In this document: positions 8,901 to 17,166 of the stretch, in pieces | How positions within the stretch are numbered: the stretch's first letter is position 1 | Layout of the letters: every line of letters starts with the position of its first letter | NCBI RefSeq assembly: GCF_002902565.1 | Contig: NZ_PPRC01000056.1 | Coordinates: 1-44,563 of the forward strand | Source of the DNA: Staphylococcus petrasii | GTDB lineage: Bacteria; Bacillota; Bacilli; Staphylococcales; Staphylococcaceae | Direction of reading: 5' to 3' | DNA: 44,563 nt | Notes under the pieces: model-generated | The model's input: only the letters and a program-made list of their open reading frames with translations | Told to the model about the DNA's origin: nothing | Database searches by the model: none | Made by a program: the position numbers and the translations under genes

Positions 8901-9871
8901 ACAATTTGTGATGCATAAATATTTTCGATATTAATAGTATTATCTTTTTGAGAATAATTAGGTGTTTTTTCATACGAAGAACTAGCCTGTTTACTTTCAG
9001 CATTACTCATTTCATTATCAGAAGCTTCATTCACTGAAGTATGTTTTTCTTCTACTTTTGAAGCACTCATATTATTATTTTTTGAAAATGTTTCTTCAGA
9101 TTTTTCTTCATTATGAGAAACACGTTCTGCAGTTTTAGCATAATCTTTAGTTGAATCAGCTTTATTATCCTCTGAATCTTCCGCAGGCGGTATCACGCCA
9201 TTTCTTATAGGACGACGTTTTTTAGTACCAAAAATAGCAGAAGGTACTTCAGAAGTTTTAAAGCTCGACTTATGATATGTAGATTGAGGACGCGTATTAT
9301 AACTTGATTTAAAACGCTCTGATTGCAATTTAACACGCTCATGATCATTTGAATTTCGATGAGACGTAGAGTATTTACTTCTTTGTGAATTCACTTGATT
9401 AGAACTTGATTGAGTGGAAGCATTTTCGCGTCTATGCGAAGGTCTTTCTTTAATTGAAGGTATACCAGTATCATCATGATTGGTATGATTTCTTCTACGA
9501 CGTCTTCTCGTATCTTGAGCGCTATCATAAGCTTGAGTTTGTTCAGAAGCTTGATTAAAGTCATCATAATGATATGAACCATAATCGTATAAATCTTCGT
9601 TATTATATGAAACATCGTTATGATAGGCTTCTTCATTTTCATTGCTATTTTCTTGATAAATAGCATCTTCAGCCTCATCAGTATCTCTACCAACATCTAT
9701 TGGGAAACGAAATTTACCTTTTGGTCGGTCATAAATATCATCATTTTCAGGAAGTAATGCATTATCATCATTCATTTGTGTTTTTGAGTCCTGACGACGT
9801 TTGTTTTTACGTCTTAATAATTCTTCATTCGAATTATTATCATTGCCAAATAATTCATCAAACCAACTCAT
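5942..9871 (-). CDS. sftA: SftA/FtsK-like soluble DNA translocase with long disordered linker
   Basis: This hexameric ATPase motor pumps chromosome ends clear of the closing septum. The 1309-residue protein has no N-terminal membrane segments, which marks the SftA (YtpS) subtype rather than membrane FtsK/SpoIIIE. After a short start (MSWFDELFG) roughly residues 25-830 are acidic, Ser/Asn/Glu-rich low-complexity sequence. The conserved motor follows, with Walker A GATGSGKS at about 1000-1007, Walker B VIVIDELAD at about 1102-1110, VATQRPSVNVITG, and a C-terminal winged-helix gamma domain at about 1246-1309 that in the family reads KOPS/SRS DNA motifs. In S. aureus the orthologue is usually called FtsK. 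The ATG has AGGAAGGATG upstream. Flanked by ytpR and murC as in B. subtilis. Confidence 0.93.
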   Translation of the reverse strand: MSWFDELFGNDNNSNEELLRRKNKRRQDSKTQMNDDNALLPENDDIYDRPKGKFRFPIDVGRDTDEAEDAIYQENSNENEEAYHNDVSYNNEDLYDYGSYHYDDFNQASEQTQAYDSAQDTRRRRRRNHTNHDDTGIPSIKERPSHRRENASTQSSSNQVNSQRSKYSTSHRNSNDHERVKLQSERFKSSYNTRPQSTYHKSSFKTSEVPSAIFGTKKRRPIRNGVIPPAEDSEDNKADSTKDYAKTAERVSHNEEKSEETFSKNNNMSASKVEEKHTSVNEASDNEMSNAESKQASSSYEKTPNYSQKDNTINIENIYASQIVEEIRKERERKAQQKRKFKEALQNKRQQTNNEDDDIQKAIDEMYAQQAKQYTGESSLDDSSFGEATDHSSLANENDKDSASEAASHEISRESQSSKEDPEDNEQQQVEELTESSPYNYEEIDLNQVPSVQQVKDEDVKVENAQEDKKQLEPEEASVQQVDDSTQLISDKEPTFVDNESDEHIDSASNEDDNGHDNIEDYEENNTDESDGTTVDEANYRELDNAHDDSHEAQEEDNLAEKSTDTSISQDGSSISENHSPSTQTQNETNDFVQHAVESETEYATKPHQHTDIKENEVNDLSGEDNNSDDNSQVTAQDLEDNNTSDVDDTKANETTINEHQNSDKNQVEQPKKSLKDSIKPGSKPFNVVMTPSDKKRMMDAFKKKSHKVSVPELKPETKANKEENNASSTATNNEGKVEKSVSNNNQIADQQADNQLNSENHVESDHSETSSSSHQEVASNHSVDNTTEEVFSTESPANQESTVQKESNAVTSNKTTSNEVSGTTEEGNQANSTETEASKPAIRNGPNIKLPSLDLLENPETHEIDEAWIEEKKQELNDAFYYFNVPAEVQNVTEGPSVTRFELAVEKGVKVSRITALQDDIKMALAAKDIRIEAPIPGTSLVGIEVPNQNPTKVNLKSILETEEFKNAESKLTVAMGNRINNDPLLMDIAKTPHALIAGATGSGKSVCINSILMSLLYKNHPEELRLLLIDPKMVELAPYNDLPHLVSPVITDVKAATQSLKWAVEEMERRYKLFAQYHVRNITAFNKKASYEQRMPKIVIVIDELADLMMMAPQEVEQSIARIAQKARACGIHMLVATQRPSVNVITGLIKANIPTRIAFMVSSSVDSRTILDSGGAERLLGYGDMLYLGSGMNKPIRVQGTFVSDDEIDEVVDFIKAQREPNYLFEEKELLKKNQTQAQDELFDDVCEFMVKEGHISTSLIQRHFQIGYNRAARIVDQLEQLNYISGANGSKPRDVYITEEDLKKD

Positions 9872-9891
9872 ACACTCACATCCTTCCTATT

Positions 9892-10488
9892 TTAATCAAA
9901 AAATGCTTGACCGACTTCATAATCGTCTGATAATACCATGATACCTTTTTCTTGAGGCGCATTTGGCAAGTTTAATTCTTTCATAGAACATACCATGCCA
10001 CTTGAAGCAACACCACGTAATTCAGCGTCTTTAATAACCATACCACTTGGCATAACAGCGCCTACTTTAGCTACAACTACTTTTTGTCCTGCTTCTACAT
10101 TCGGTGCACCACATACAATTTGTAAGTTTTCGTTTCCTACGTTAACTTTTAAAATACTTAATTTATCTGCATTAGGATGTTTATCTTTAGTTTCAACATA
10201 TCCTACGACAAATTTAGGTGATAAATCTGCATCTAATTTATAATCTACATTTGATTTATCGATTGCTTGTTGCAATGCATCAACTAATTCTGGCGTTAAT
10301 TTGATATGACCATTTTCTTGAATATTAAAGTAGTTAGAGAATCCAAAAATATTGAAACCGACTACTTTATCTCCGTCTTTGATAACAACGATGTCATCTT
10401 GTTTGTCATATTCAAATGGACCATTAGTAGGTTCAATTTGTAGGAATGCTACGTCCCCTACCCCTTCTTTATTATAAAATAAATTCAT
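9892..10488 (-). CDS. ytpR: YtpR-type tRNA-binding domain protein
   Basis: The 198-residue protein has an N-terminal DUF4479-like region (about 1-85) and a C-terminal OB-fold tRNA-binding domain of the EMAP-II/PheT N-terminal type (about 90-198), recognisable by [28 protein letters not shown] and [12 protein letters not shown]. Such stand-alone domains bind tRNA or structured RNA; the cellular role is not settled. It is often annotated as PheT-like, but the synthetase body is absent and the length is normal for the YtpR family. GAGGAG precedes the ATG by nine bases. It lies 12 bases after the DUF1444 gene and 20 bases before the sftA-type gene, so the three look like one transcript. Confidence 0.9.
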   Translation of the reverse strand: MNLFYNKEGVGDVAFLQIEPTNGPFEYDKQDDIVVIKDGDKVVGFNIFGFSNYFNIQENGHIKLTPELVDALQQAIDKSNVDYKLDADLSPKFVVGYVETKDKHPNADKLSILKVNVGNENLQIVCGAPNVEAGQKVVVAKVGAVMPSGMVIKDAELRGVASSGMVCSMKELNLPNAPQEKGIMVLSDDYEVGQAFFD

Positions 10489-10500
10489 TGTAACTCTCCT

Positions 10501-11361
10501 CTATTTATCTTTATTATTAAACTTTTTACGATTTGCTTCCAAACGTTGAATAACATTTGGATCGCGTTTTTGTTTATTATTTTTACCTAAAATAAATATA
10601 GGTTCAAAATGTCCTTTTTCATAACCAAAAGATAATGATGTGATAGGAACTAATCCTTTAGTGAAAAATTCCATAGTTAAATGTGCCATCACGTCATATC
10701 CTGTTTTATTGCGAATATCTGCAATAATTAAAACATCTTGGTGTGGAACAGCTACTAACATTTCACCTTCACATTGACTATAAATATCGTCTAAAAATTT
10801 AGTATTTAAAATACGACTTGCATCATATCCATCATTAGAATTCACGAAATAAAAGATATTTCCTTTAACTTCGTCTGTTTTATATTTATTTTGTAATTTA
10901 CGAATATTAAATAAAGACATTTCTTTAACTTGCTGTTCTGTTAAACCTAACTGTTCTAGCATACTTTCGTCAATCAAACGATAAGATTTACCTAAATCCA
11001 GTGCGTAGTAAATGTTAGTTTCTGCAGTATGCTTTTCAATAATAAACGGATGACCTTCTTTAGTTTTTTTATCGAAACTTGCTGAACGAATGACTGGCAT
11101 AATTTGGATATCTTGCATTTTATCAAGACTATCATCATCCATTTGAGCAATTGCTTCTTCGACATAATAAACAATTTCATCCACTATTTTTTCTTTTTGT
11201 TCTTCATACTTGGCAACAATCGCATTTAATTTGATTGTGACGCCTTTATGATTGTCTTGTCTATAAATACGTAACGTTTCTTCTTCGCGGTCGAACTTAA
11301 AGTCGACATCTAAGCTACTCAAACGTTGTTTAATTTTATCTCTCATTTGAAAGACATTCAT
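10501..11361 (-). CDS. DUF1444 family protein (YtpQ)
   Basis: A conserved Bacillales protein of unknown function, 286 residues from ATG 11361, where TAGGAG sits 9 bases upstream; an in-frame GTG three codons earlier lies inside the ribosome-binding region and is less likely. There is no signal peptide or membrane segment, so it is probably cytoplasmic. Family landmarks are [14 protein letters not shown] near the N-terminus, [16 protein letters not shown] in the middle, and [17 protein letters not shown] with PIFILGKN near the end. In S. aureus and B. subtilis it is adjacent to ytpP and ytpR, and the same order is seen here. About 135 bases separate it from the upstream ytpP gene, enough for a promoter, though none is convincing. 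Confidence 0.88.
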   Translation of the reverse strand: MNVFQMRDKIKQRLSSLDVDFKFDREEETLRIYRQDNHKGVTIKLNAIVAKYEEQKEKIVDEIVYYVEEAIAQMDDDSLDKMQDIQIMPVIRSASFDKKTKEGHPFIIEKHTAETNIYYALDLGKSYRLIDESMLEQLGLTEQQVKEMSLFNIRKLQNKYKTDEVKGNIFYFVNSNDGYDASRILNTKFLDDIYSQCEGEMLVAVPHQDVLIIADIRNKTGYDVMAHLTMEFFTKGLVPITSLSFGYEKGHFEPIFILGKNNKQKRDPNVIQRLEANRKKFNNKDK

Positions 11362-11440
11362 TATTAACACTCCTATTTCGCACCTTATAATATTTTACAA
11401 TAAATAAGTACCTAATTACAGAGAAATCAAAGTATTACTT

Positions 11441-11456
11441 AAATAGAATTCTATTT
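11441..11456. repeat. 16-bp perfect palindrome in the ytpP-ytpQ gap
   Basis: AAATAGAATTCTATTT is perfectly self-complementary and followed by a T run on the plus strand. It lies between the stop of the thioredoxin-like gene and the DUF1444 gene. It could be an operator or part of a terminator; nothing decides between these. Confidence 0.4.
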
Positions 11457-11496
11457 TTTCACTTAAAATGAGGCACAAATTCTCTATTATGAAATA

Positions 11497-11808
11497 TTAC
11501 TTGTACTGGCTTAAAAATTCATCAATTTGTTCAATAGATTTACGTTCTTTTCCAATATAGCTTCCTACTAATTCGCCTTGTTTAAAGACTAAAAAGCTTG
11601 GAATACCCATAATATCATTTTCAATAGCTAAATCGATGAATTCATCTCTATCTACTGATACAAATTTAAAATCTGTATATTTTTCTTCAAGTTTTGGTAA
11701 ATCTGGTTCAATTACTCGACAGTCCGGACACCATCCTGCAGTAAATTCAAAGACAGTATTTTCTTTTTTCAATTCTTCAAATTGTTGTTCAGATTCTAAT
11801 TTAATCAT
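11497..11808 (-). CDS. ytpP: Thioredoxin-like protein (YtpP)
   Basis: The 103-residue protein has a single thioredoxin fold with a CPDC redox motif in FTAGWCPDCRVIEPDLPKL (about residues 25-42) and the cis-proline loop MGIPSFLVF at about 72-80. No signal peptide is present, so it acts in the cytoplasm. The active site differs from the CGPC of housekeeping thioredoxin, so a different redox potential or partner is expected; the substrate is unknown. AAGGAG precedes the ATG. It follows the M42 peptidase gene by 16 bases and is probably co-transcribed, the same pairing as ytoP-ytpP in B. subtilis. Confidence 0.92.
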   Translation of the reverse strand: MIKLESEQQFEELKKENTVFEFTAGWCPDCRVIEPDLPKLEEKYTDFKFVSVDRDEFIDLAIENDIMGIPSFLVFKQGELVGSYIGKERKSIEQIDEFLSQYK

Positions 11809-11824
11809 TATATCTCTCCTTATA

Positions 11825-12904
11825 TTAATCTTGATATTGTAATTGTTTTATTGTTTGAACATCTAAATTTAAAATAGCTTGTTGCAGTAATTCACGTGCT
11901 GAATAATAATCTCTAATATCGAATACTGCATCTGTACTATGAATATATCTTGCACAGACGCCTATCACAGCAGTTGGTACACCTTGGTTTGCTTTATGGA
12001 TTTCTCCCCCATCAGTGCCACCTGGTGAAATATAATATTGATGATTAATGTTATGTTCTTTAGTTAAATCTAATAAATAATTCTTGAAGTTAGGTTGAAG
12101 AATCATCGTACCATCTTTAATACGGATGAGCGTACCTCCACCTAATTCGCCAGAAAGCTGTTGCACTCCTTTAATATCATTCGCTGGAGAGCAATCCACT
12201 ACAAATGCAACATCAGGTTGAATCATTTCTGTCGCTGCTTTTGCCCCTCTTAAACCTACTTCTTCTTGGACATTGGCACCAACATATAAATCGACATCCA
12301 ACTCGACATCTTTTAACAATTCTAATATCTCTATTGCAATGACACAACCATATCGATTATCCCATGCTTTCGCGCTAAATCGATGCTCTGATAATTGAGT
12401 GAAAGGAGTATAAGGTACGATTGTATCCCCTATTTCAATTCCGCGCTCGCGTACTTCCTCTGCGCTTTCTGCACCAATATCTAACATTAAATCTTTAATC
12501 TCAGGCACCGCTTCATTACCTGTTCTAAAATGTTTTGGGATATTTGAAACTACCCCAATAATGTGTTCGCCATTTCTATTTTTAACTTGCAAGCGTTGAC
12601 CTTGCCATATATCGTTAGCCACGCCACCAAGATTTGTAAATTGAATCATGCCATTAGAAGTAATATGCGTAATCATAAATCCAATTTCATCCATATGCGC
12701 AGCAATCATCACGCGTTTTGCATTCTCTTTTTTAGATTTCTTTACTCCATAGAAACCACCCATGTGATTAGTTATAAATTCATCTACATAAGGTTCCATT
12801 TCTTGTTTCATATATGCACGCACGTCGTCTTCAAAGCCAGGCGCGCCATGCAGTTCCGTTAATGTTTGAATTCTTTTCAATGTTTTGTCGTTTTGCATTA
12901 CCAT
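11825..12904 (-). CDS. ytoP: M42 family metallo-aminopeptidase (YtoP)
   Basis: A 359-residue zinc- or cobalt-dependent aminopeptidase of the glutamyl aminopeptidase/cellulase-M family, cytoplasmic and expected to form a dodecameric shell. Metal and catalytic landmarks are present: AAHMDEIGF (His/Asp ligand region, about 70), AWDNRYGC (Asp, about 180), NVQEEVGLRGA (catalytic Glu, about 213), VDCSPAND and SPGGTDGGEIHKANQG, and a terminal HSTDAVFDI. AAGGAG is seven bases from the first ATG; a second ATG lies two codons later. It heads the ytoP-ytpP pair and diverges from the PepSY gene across about 80 bases. Confidence 0.93.
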   Translation of the reverse strand: MVMQNDKTLKRIQTLTELHGAPGFEDDVRAYMKQEMEPYVDEFITNHMGGFYGVKKSKKENAKRVMIAAHMDEIGFMITHITSNGMIQFTNLGGVANDIWQGQRLQVKNRNGEHIIGVVSNIPKHFRTGNEAVPEIKDLMLDIGAESAEEVRERGIEIGDTIVPYTPFTQLSEHRFSAKAWDNRYGCVIAIEILELLKDVELDVDLYVGANVQEEVGLRGAKAATEMIQPDVAFVVDCSPANDIKGVQQLSGELGGGTLIRIKDGTMILQPNFKNYLLDLTKEHNINHQYYISPGGTDGGEIHKANQGVPTAVIGVCARYIHSTDAVFDIRDYYSARELLQQAILNLDVQTIKQLQYQD

Positions 12905-12983
12905 AACACGCTCCTTAAATGTATTATATCATTTTGAATATGGTAAACTAATGATACGAACTAATTAAGAGAGGTAAGAAATT

Positions 12984-13301
12984 ATGACACGTCAAACTAT
13001 TAAATTCATCACAATTCCTGTAGTACTAACAGTTGGAGTGTCTACAGCAATTTTGTTTTATTATCTTTTTGAAAATAAAAAAGTCAAACAGCCAAGTAAA
13101 GTTTTAGACGAAGCAAAATCTTATTTCATGAACATAAGAGGCTCATACATTCTACATGAAGCGTATGTTGATAATGATAAATATCCTAATCGTTTAATTT
13201 ATCAAGGTGGCATCACGCAAGATAAGCATAATAAAATTATAGAATATATCTTCTATGCTGATGCTTACACTGGCGAAATATTAACTATTGAAGAATTGTA
13301 A
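12984..13301 (+). CDS. Membrane-anchored PepSY domain protein
   Basis: The 105-residue protein has one N-terminal membrane segment at about residues 8-27 (FITIPVVLTVGVSTAILFYY) and an outward-facing domain of about 75 residues. The C-terminal half IEYIFYADAYTGEILTIEEL fits the PepSY/YpmB-like fold. PepSY domains are thought to restrain peptidases or sense the envelope; no partner is identifiable. The ATG has GAGAGGTAAG upstream. It is transcribed alone, divergently from the M42 peptidase, and ends at a bidirectional terminator. Confidence 0.8.
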   Translation: MTRQTIKFITIPVVLTVGVSTAILFYYLFENKKVKQPSKVLDEAKSYFMNIRGSYILHEAYVDNDKYPNRLIYQGGITQDKHNKIIEYIFYADAYTGEILTIEEL

Positions 13302-13319
13302 AATACAATATATAAAATG

Positions 13320-13361
13320 AGTAGCATAGAACCTCTTAATATAGAGATTTCTATGCTACTA
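13320..13361. terminator. Bidirectional terminator after the PepSY gene
   Basis: Twelve-base arms AGTAGCATAGAA and TTCTATGCTACT enclose a loop between the stop of the plus-strand PepSY gene and the stop of the convergent lactonase-like gene. It is near-symmetric, but the T run is weak. Confidence 0.65.
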
Positions 13362-13431
13362 TAATTTAAACTAGCGGACGCTTTAATACTCTTTTAATTT
13401 AACCTTACATAATTCCATCTTTTCCATCATT

Positions 13432-14253
13432 TTATCTTTCAATTTTCTCTTTTATTGTTTTTCCATCATTTTCATATTTAACAGCGAAATATTTATTATC
13501 ATGATAGTATAAAAACCAATAATCATTTCTTATAAAATAAGGAATTAATCTCTCTTTTTCGCGAATAGATTGCATTGGATAATCATCGTAAGCACACACC
13601 CATAAAGGATTGTTATGCGCGTGTGTTGGGAAGATATCTGACATATGCACGGCTTTTTCCTCATTACTCTCAATTATCACAATAGATTGTCCATAACTAT
13701 GACCACCAGTATGCATCATTTTAACACCAGGATAGACCTCGATTTCTTTATCAAATAACAACATATTCTCTTCATATGTGCCACGATTTTTCTTCCAATA
13801 TGTGGCTTGACTACGAATATTCGGACTAATAAATTCATGCCATTCGTCCTGTTGGATATAATGTAGCGCATTTTTGAAGACGGCGTTACCTTCAACGTCA
13901 GTTAGACCAGTCGCATGATCAAAATGCATGTGCGTCATTAATACGATATCGATATCATCCACACTTAATCCATGATCCTTAAGTTCCTCATCTATCTTAC
14001 TTTCATAATCAACGGCATAATTTCTCAGTTGCTTTTCACTTAATTTACCATTACCTATTCCAGCATCCACTAGAATATTTTTATCTCCAGTTTCAATTAA
14101 TATCGGATAAGTTAAATTCGGTACTTGGTTTTTATCATTCACGTCATACTTTTTGGACCATAATGGCTTAGGCACTACGCCAAATATCGCGCCTCCATCC
14201 ATTTTAGTCGTACCACCATTTAAATAATTAACATTAAATTTTCCTAATTTCAT
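13432..14253 (-). CDS. ytnP: YtnP-type metallo-beta-lactamase fold hydrolase (lactonase-like)
   Basis: The 273-residue protein carries the zinc-binding signature THMHFDHATG at about residues 106-115, a second histidine in HTGGHSYGQS, the bridging aspartate in HMSDIFPTHAH and a late HD pair, the layout of AiiA/YtnP N-acyl-homoserine lactonase-like enzymes. The substrate is not proven; B. subtilis YtnP has been reported to degrade streptomycin-inducing signals and AHLs. No signal peptide is visible. GAAGGGGAAATG lies before the start. The gene is next to trmB and ytmP, as in B. subtilis, but is separated from trmB by a terminator. Confidence 0.88.
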   Translation of the reverse strand: MKLGKFNVNYLNGGTTKMDGGAIFGVVPKPLWSKKYDVNDKNQVPNLTYPILIETGDKNILVDAGIGNGKLSEKQLRNYAVDYESKIDEELKDHGLSVDDIDIVLMTHMHFDHATGLTDVEGNAVFKNALHYIQQDEWHEFISPNIRSQATYWKKNRGTYEENMLLFDKEIEVYPGVKMMHTGGHSYGQSIVIIESNEEKAVHMSDIFPTHAHNNPLWVCAYDDYPMQSIREKERLIPYFIRNDYWFLYYHDNKYFAVKYENDGKTIKEKIER

Positions 14254-14375
14254 ATTTCATTTCCCCTTCTCTTTTTTGAAAATAAAATATTTATACCTTC
14301 TAAACAAAGAATTATTAAACATCAATATTTACTTATTTGTATAGCCATTTCGACCTAAATTCAATCATTTAAAAC

Positions 14376-14413
14376 AAAAAAATATCGCACAATTGTAATA
14401 ACTGTGCGATACC
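14376..14413 (-). terminator. Intrinsic terminator of trmB
   Basis: On the minus strand ATCGCACA and TGTGCGAT form an 8-bp stem followed by ATTTTTTTG, ten bases past the trmB stop. Confidence 0.85.
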
Positions 14414-14422
14414 TTAATTTAA

Positions 14423-15067
14423 TTATTTATTTTTATGAAACTTAGCTTCCATACGATAAATACGTGAACCTTTTTCAGAGAATTTCTTTTCATATTCAGT
14501 AAGAATATTATCTTCATCATCTTCTTCATGAAGATTTAAGTTCAATTTAGTGAAATACATACCGTACTGAGACATACTTTCTAAACTAAACGCAAACAAT
14601 CCACGATTGTCCGTTTTGAAATGAATTTCACCATCATCTTTAAGAATTTGTTCATACAATGCTAGGAAAGTATGATAAGTGAGTCTTCGTTTCGCATGAC
14701 GTTTCTTAGGCCATGGATCTGAAAAGTTTAGATATATACGAGATACTTCACCGTCTTTAAAATATTCATTCAATTCGATTGCATCATTACAAATCATTTT
14801 TAAATTAGTGAGTTCAAGCTCTTTAACTTTATCTAAAACTTTATACATTACACTTTTTTCACGTTCCATTGACACAAAATTAATCTCAGGGTGTTTTGCT
14901 GCCAATGTAGTAATAAATTGACCCATACCTGAACCAATTTCAATGTAAATAGGTTGTGTTTTATCAAACCATTCAGTCATTTTACCTGCGTGCGTACCAT
15001 CCATATCTACTAAATCTGGATGATCTTTTAAATAATCTTCCGCCCATGGTTTATAACGAACTCTCAT
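14423..15067 (-). CDS. trmB: tRNA (guanine-46-N7)-methyltransferase
   Basis: TrmB puts the m7G46 modification in the variable loop of tRNAs using S-adenosylmethionine. The 214-residue protein has the SAM motif [11 protein letters not shown] at about residues 36-46, the acidic [10 protein letters not shown] region, the family signature [17 protein letters not shown] at about 116-132 and a C-terminal tail with YEKKFSEKG. Length is normal. AAGGAG lies upstream of the ATG. It begins 13 bases after the ytmP-type gene, forming a two-gene unit that ends at the terminator at 14376-14413. Confidence 0.97.
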   Translation of the reverse strand: MRVRYKPWAEDYLKDHPDLVDMDGTHAGKMTEWFDKTQPIYIEIGSGMGQFITTLAAKHPEINFVSMEREKSVMYKVLDKVKELELTNLKMICNDAIELNEYFKDGEVSRIYLNFSDPWPKKRHAKRRLTYHTFLALYEQILKDDGEIHFKTDNRGLFAFSLESMSQYGMYFTKLNLNLHEEDDEDNILTEYEKKFSEKGSRIYRMEAKFHKNK

Positions 15068-15080
15068 ACAAGAAATCTCC

Positions 15081-15872
15081 TTATATAAATAAGTTACTAT
15101 TCATAACTTCATTTAAAAATTTTAACCAAGTATTCATATCCTTGAATCTCTTTTGTTCTTCATACCATTGCACCATACCAATAGATTGAATCACAGTGTA
15201 CCATTTCATACGTTTATTTAAATCAATGCTTTCCTCTACCCCATAGGTTTTAAACCATTGAGACCATTTATGTTCAGGAACGTAGTTGTAAAGCAACATA
15301 CCAATATCAATAGCAGGATCCGCTATCATAGCGCCTTCCCAGTCTACTAAGAATAATTCATCACGATCAGATAATAACCAATTATTATGATTAACATCGC
15401 CATGAACTACCGTGAAGAAACGAGAATCTAAGTTAGGAATGTGCTCTTCTAAATAAGTGAGGGCTTTACGTACAACATGATGTGTTAACACTTCTCTTGA
15501 TAATGAAGCATTAATTTTATTTAGCATAATTGTTGGCGTAATAGGTTCCATTTCCATACGTTTTAGCATATTCAATAATGGTTTTGAACCATGAATTTTT
15601 TTCAATAGTTCCGCTACTCGCGTTTGATACATTTCAGAAGGTTCTAATTCACGACCATTCTTCCAATGTTGTGCAGTAACGACTTCGCCCGTTTCAATAC
15701 GCTTCGTCCAAACTAATTTCGGTACAATGCCTTCTGCTGATAAGGCTGCGATAAATGGATTTGAATTACGCTTTAAGAATAATTTTTGACCATCTTGTTC
15801 GGCCATATACGCTTCGCCCGATGCACCACCTGCTGAATCAAGTGTCCATCCTAACTGATAAAATTGCTCCAA
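15081..15872 (-). CDS. YtmP-type phosphotransferase (APH/choline kinase-like)
   Basis: The 263-residue protein has a kinase-like fold of the aminoglycoside/choline phosphotransferase family. It shows a G-rich N-terminal loop ([14 protein letters not shown]), a lysine in KLFLKRNSN, the catalytic loop [13 protein letters not shown] at about residues 176-188 and the metal motif [15 protein letters not shown]. The substrate is unknown; clinical aminoglycoside resistance is not implied. GAGGTG overlaps an in-frame GTG and lies at ideal spacing for TTG at 15872, which gives a start MEQFYQLGW, so TTG is chosen. It is co-transcribed with trmB, an arrangement shared with B. subtilis. Confidence 0.87.
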   Translation of the reverse strand: MEQFYQLGWTLDSAGGASGEAYMAEQDGQKLFLKRNSNPFIAALSAEGIVPKLVWTKRIETGEVVTAQHWKNGRELEPSEMYQTRVAELLKKIHGSKPLLNMLKRMEMEPITPTIMLNKINASLSREVLTHHVVRKALTYLEEHIPNLDSRFFTVVHGDVNHNNWLLSDRDELFLVDWEGAMIADPAIDIGMLLYNYVPEHKWSQWFKTYGVEESIDLNKRMKWYTVIQSIGMVQWYEEQKRFKDMNTWLKFLNEVMNSNLFI

Positions 15873-16231
15873 CTCGTTCACCTCACTTCCAATTAGAAAA
15901 TGGCTCGAGAAATATAGTTTTCAAGAGCCATATATTCTAATTTATTATAATCGTAAACTGGACTTTCACGATTATTTATTTATATTTTGAACTTTATTAT
16001 TTTAACTGTTCATTTAGTTTATTATGTAAAAAATAGGTTTAATAAACTTTCTACTGCTTTAATCACTCACTGATGATTTTATAATTTTTAGCTAGCTTTT
16101 TCAACTGAAAATGAGAAACAAAAAGATACATTTTACTAGTTAAAATAAAGCTCATTTACGATTAATCTTTAAGTCATATTATAACATAATTTTAGGGCTA
16201 ATAGTTGAATAATTTTTAGTTAAAAAATATA
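15873..16231 (-). promoter_or_regulatory. Long non-coding leader region upstream of ytmP-trmB
   Basis: No gene is visible in this stretch. An extended -10 (TGTTATAAT on the minus strand, TATAAT at 16178-16183) would place a start near 16170 and give a leader of about 300 bases. Another TATAAT lies at 15944-15949. A hairpin at 15897-15934 (ATGGCTCTTGA / TCTCGAGCCAT with a 10-base loop) sits just before the ribosome-binding site. Its role is not known. Confidence 0.45.
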
Positions 16232-16271
16232 AAACGCTCTCAACTAGCACTACGCAAGTTAGAGAGCGTTT
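16232..16271 (-). terminator. Intrinsic terminator of the pepV-dat operon
   Basis: Arms AACGCTCTCTAAC and GTTGAGAGCGTT on the minus strand, with one mismatch, form a strong stem followed by TTATATTTTTT, about 45 bases past the dat stop. Confidence 0.85.
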
Positions 16272-16314
16272 ATTAAATCATTTTATAAAATTATGGTTCA
16301 ACTTAAGCTATCTT

Positions 16315-17163
16315 TTATTTGCTTTTAGATTCAATATATTTATTAAATCCTTCTTGTAATTTACGAGTAACAGGTCCTACTTTACCGTCTCCCACAGTTT
16401 CACCATCAATTTTAACGACTGGTGTAACTTCAGCTGATGTACTTGATACAATGACTTCGTCAGCATTTTTCAAGAAATCAACTGTAAATGTTTCCTCTTT
16501 AAATGGAATGTCGTAATCTTCAGCAATCCATTTAATTACTCTGCGGGTAATACCATTCAAAATATAATTATTAACGGGATGAGTATAAATCGCACCATCT
16601 TTAATCGCATAGACGTTACTTGAAGCACCTTCAGTGACAGTGTCACCTCTATGTTGAATTGCTTCGCTGGCATTATATTTAACGGCATATTCTTTTGCAA
16701 GAACGTTACCTAATAAATTTAAGCTTTTAATATCACAGCGTAACCATCTAATATCTTCAACTGTAGTGGCGTTAATACCATTTTCTAAGTCGTCATATGG
16801 ACGGTCATAACTTTTAGCAAAAGCCATTAATACAGGTTTTACTTCTGGCGTTGGGAATGAATGATTACGTGGCGCTACACCTCTAGTTGCTTGAATGTAG
16901 ATACCACCATTTTTAATATCATTAACCTTTAATAATTCTCTTACAATATCGATTAGCTCTTCAACTGAATATCCTAAATCGATTTGAATTTCACCAGCAC
17001 TTCTCACAAAGCGTTCAAAGTGTTCATCGACTGTAAATAATTTACCATCGTAGGCTCTGATATATTCATAGATACCATCACCAAATACATATCCTCGATC
17101 TTCATATGATACTTTAGCGTCTTCTTGGTTTACAAACTCACCGTTAATAAATACTTTTGTCAT
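16315..17163 (-). CDS. dat: D-alanine aminotransferase
   Basis: Dat is a PLP class IV transaminase that interconverts D-alanine and D-glutamate with their keto acids, feeding cell-wall D-amino acids. The 282-residue protein has the start FINGEFV, the [17 protein letters not shown] substrate region, the PLP lysine in RCDIKSLN (Lys146), and the [11 protein letters not shown] and NGITR cofactor motifs. Length and motifs match staphylococcal Dat. GAGGGATAAACT precedes the ATG. It begins three bases after the pepV stop, so the two are translationally linked: a dipeptidase supplying amino acids beside a D-amino acid transaminase. Confidence 0.96.
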   Translation of the reverse strand: MTKVFINGEFVNQEDAKVSYEDRGYVFGDGIYEYIRAYDGKLFTVDEHFERFVRSAGEIQIDLGYSVEELIDIVRELLKVNDIKNGGIYIQATRGVAPRNHSFPTPEVKPVLMAFAKSYDRPYDDLENGINATTVEDIRWLRCDIKSLNLLGNVLAKEYAVKYNASEAIQHRGDTVTEGASSNVYAIKDGAIYTHPVNNYILNGITRRVIKWIAEDYDIPFKEETFTVDFLKNADEVIVSSTSAEVTPVVKIDGETVGDGKVGPVTRKLQEGFNKYIESKSK

Positions 17164-17166
17164 AGT

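Noticed and set aside
9892..10488. Truncated phenylalanyl-tRNA synthetase beta chain
   Set aside because: Length and context match the stand-alone YtpR family; there is no sign of a broken pheT.
15081..15872. Aminoglycoside resistance gene
   Set aside because: The APH-like fold is present, but the gene is a conserved core neighbour of trmB (YtmP type), so resistance is not implied.
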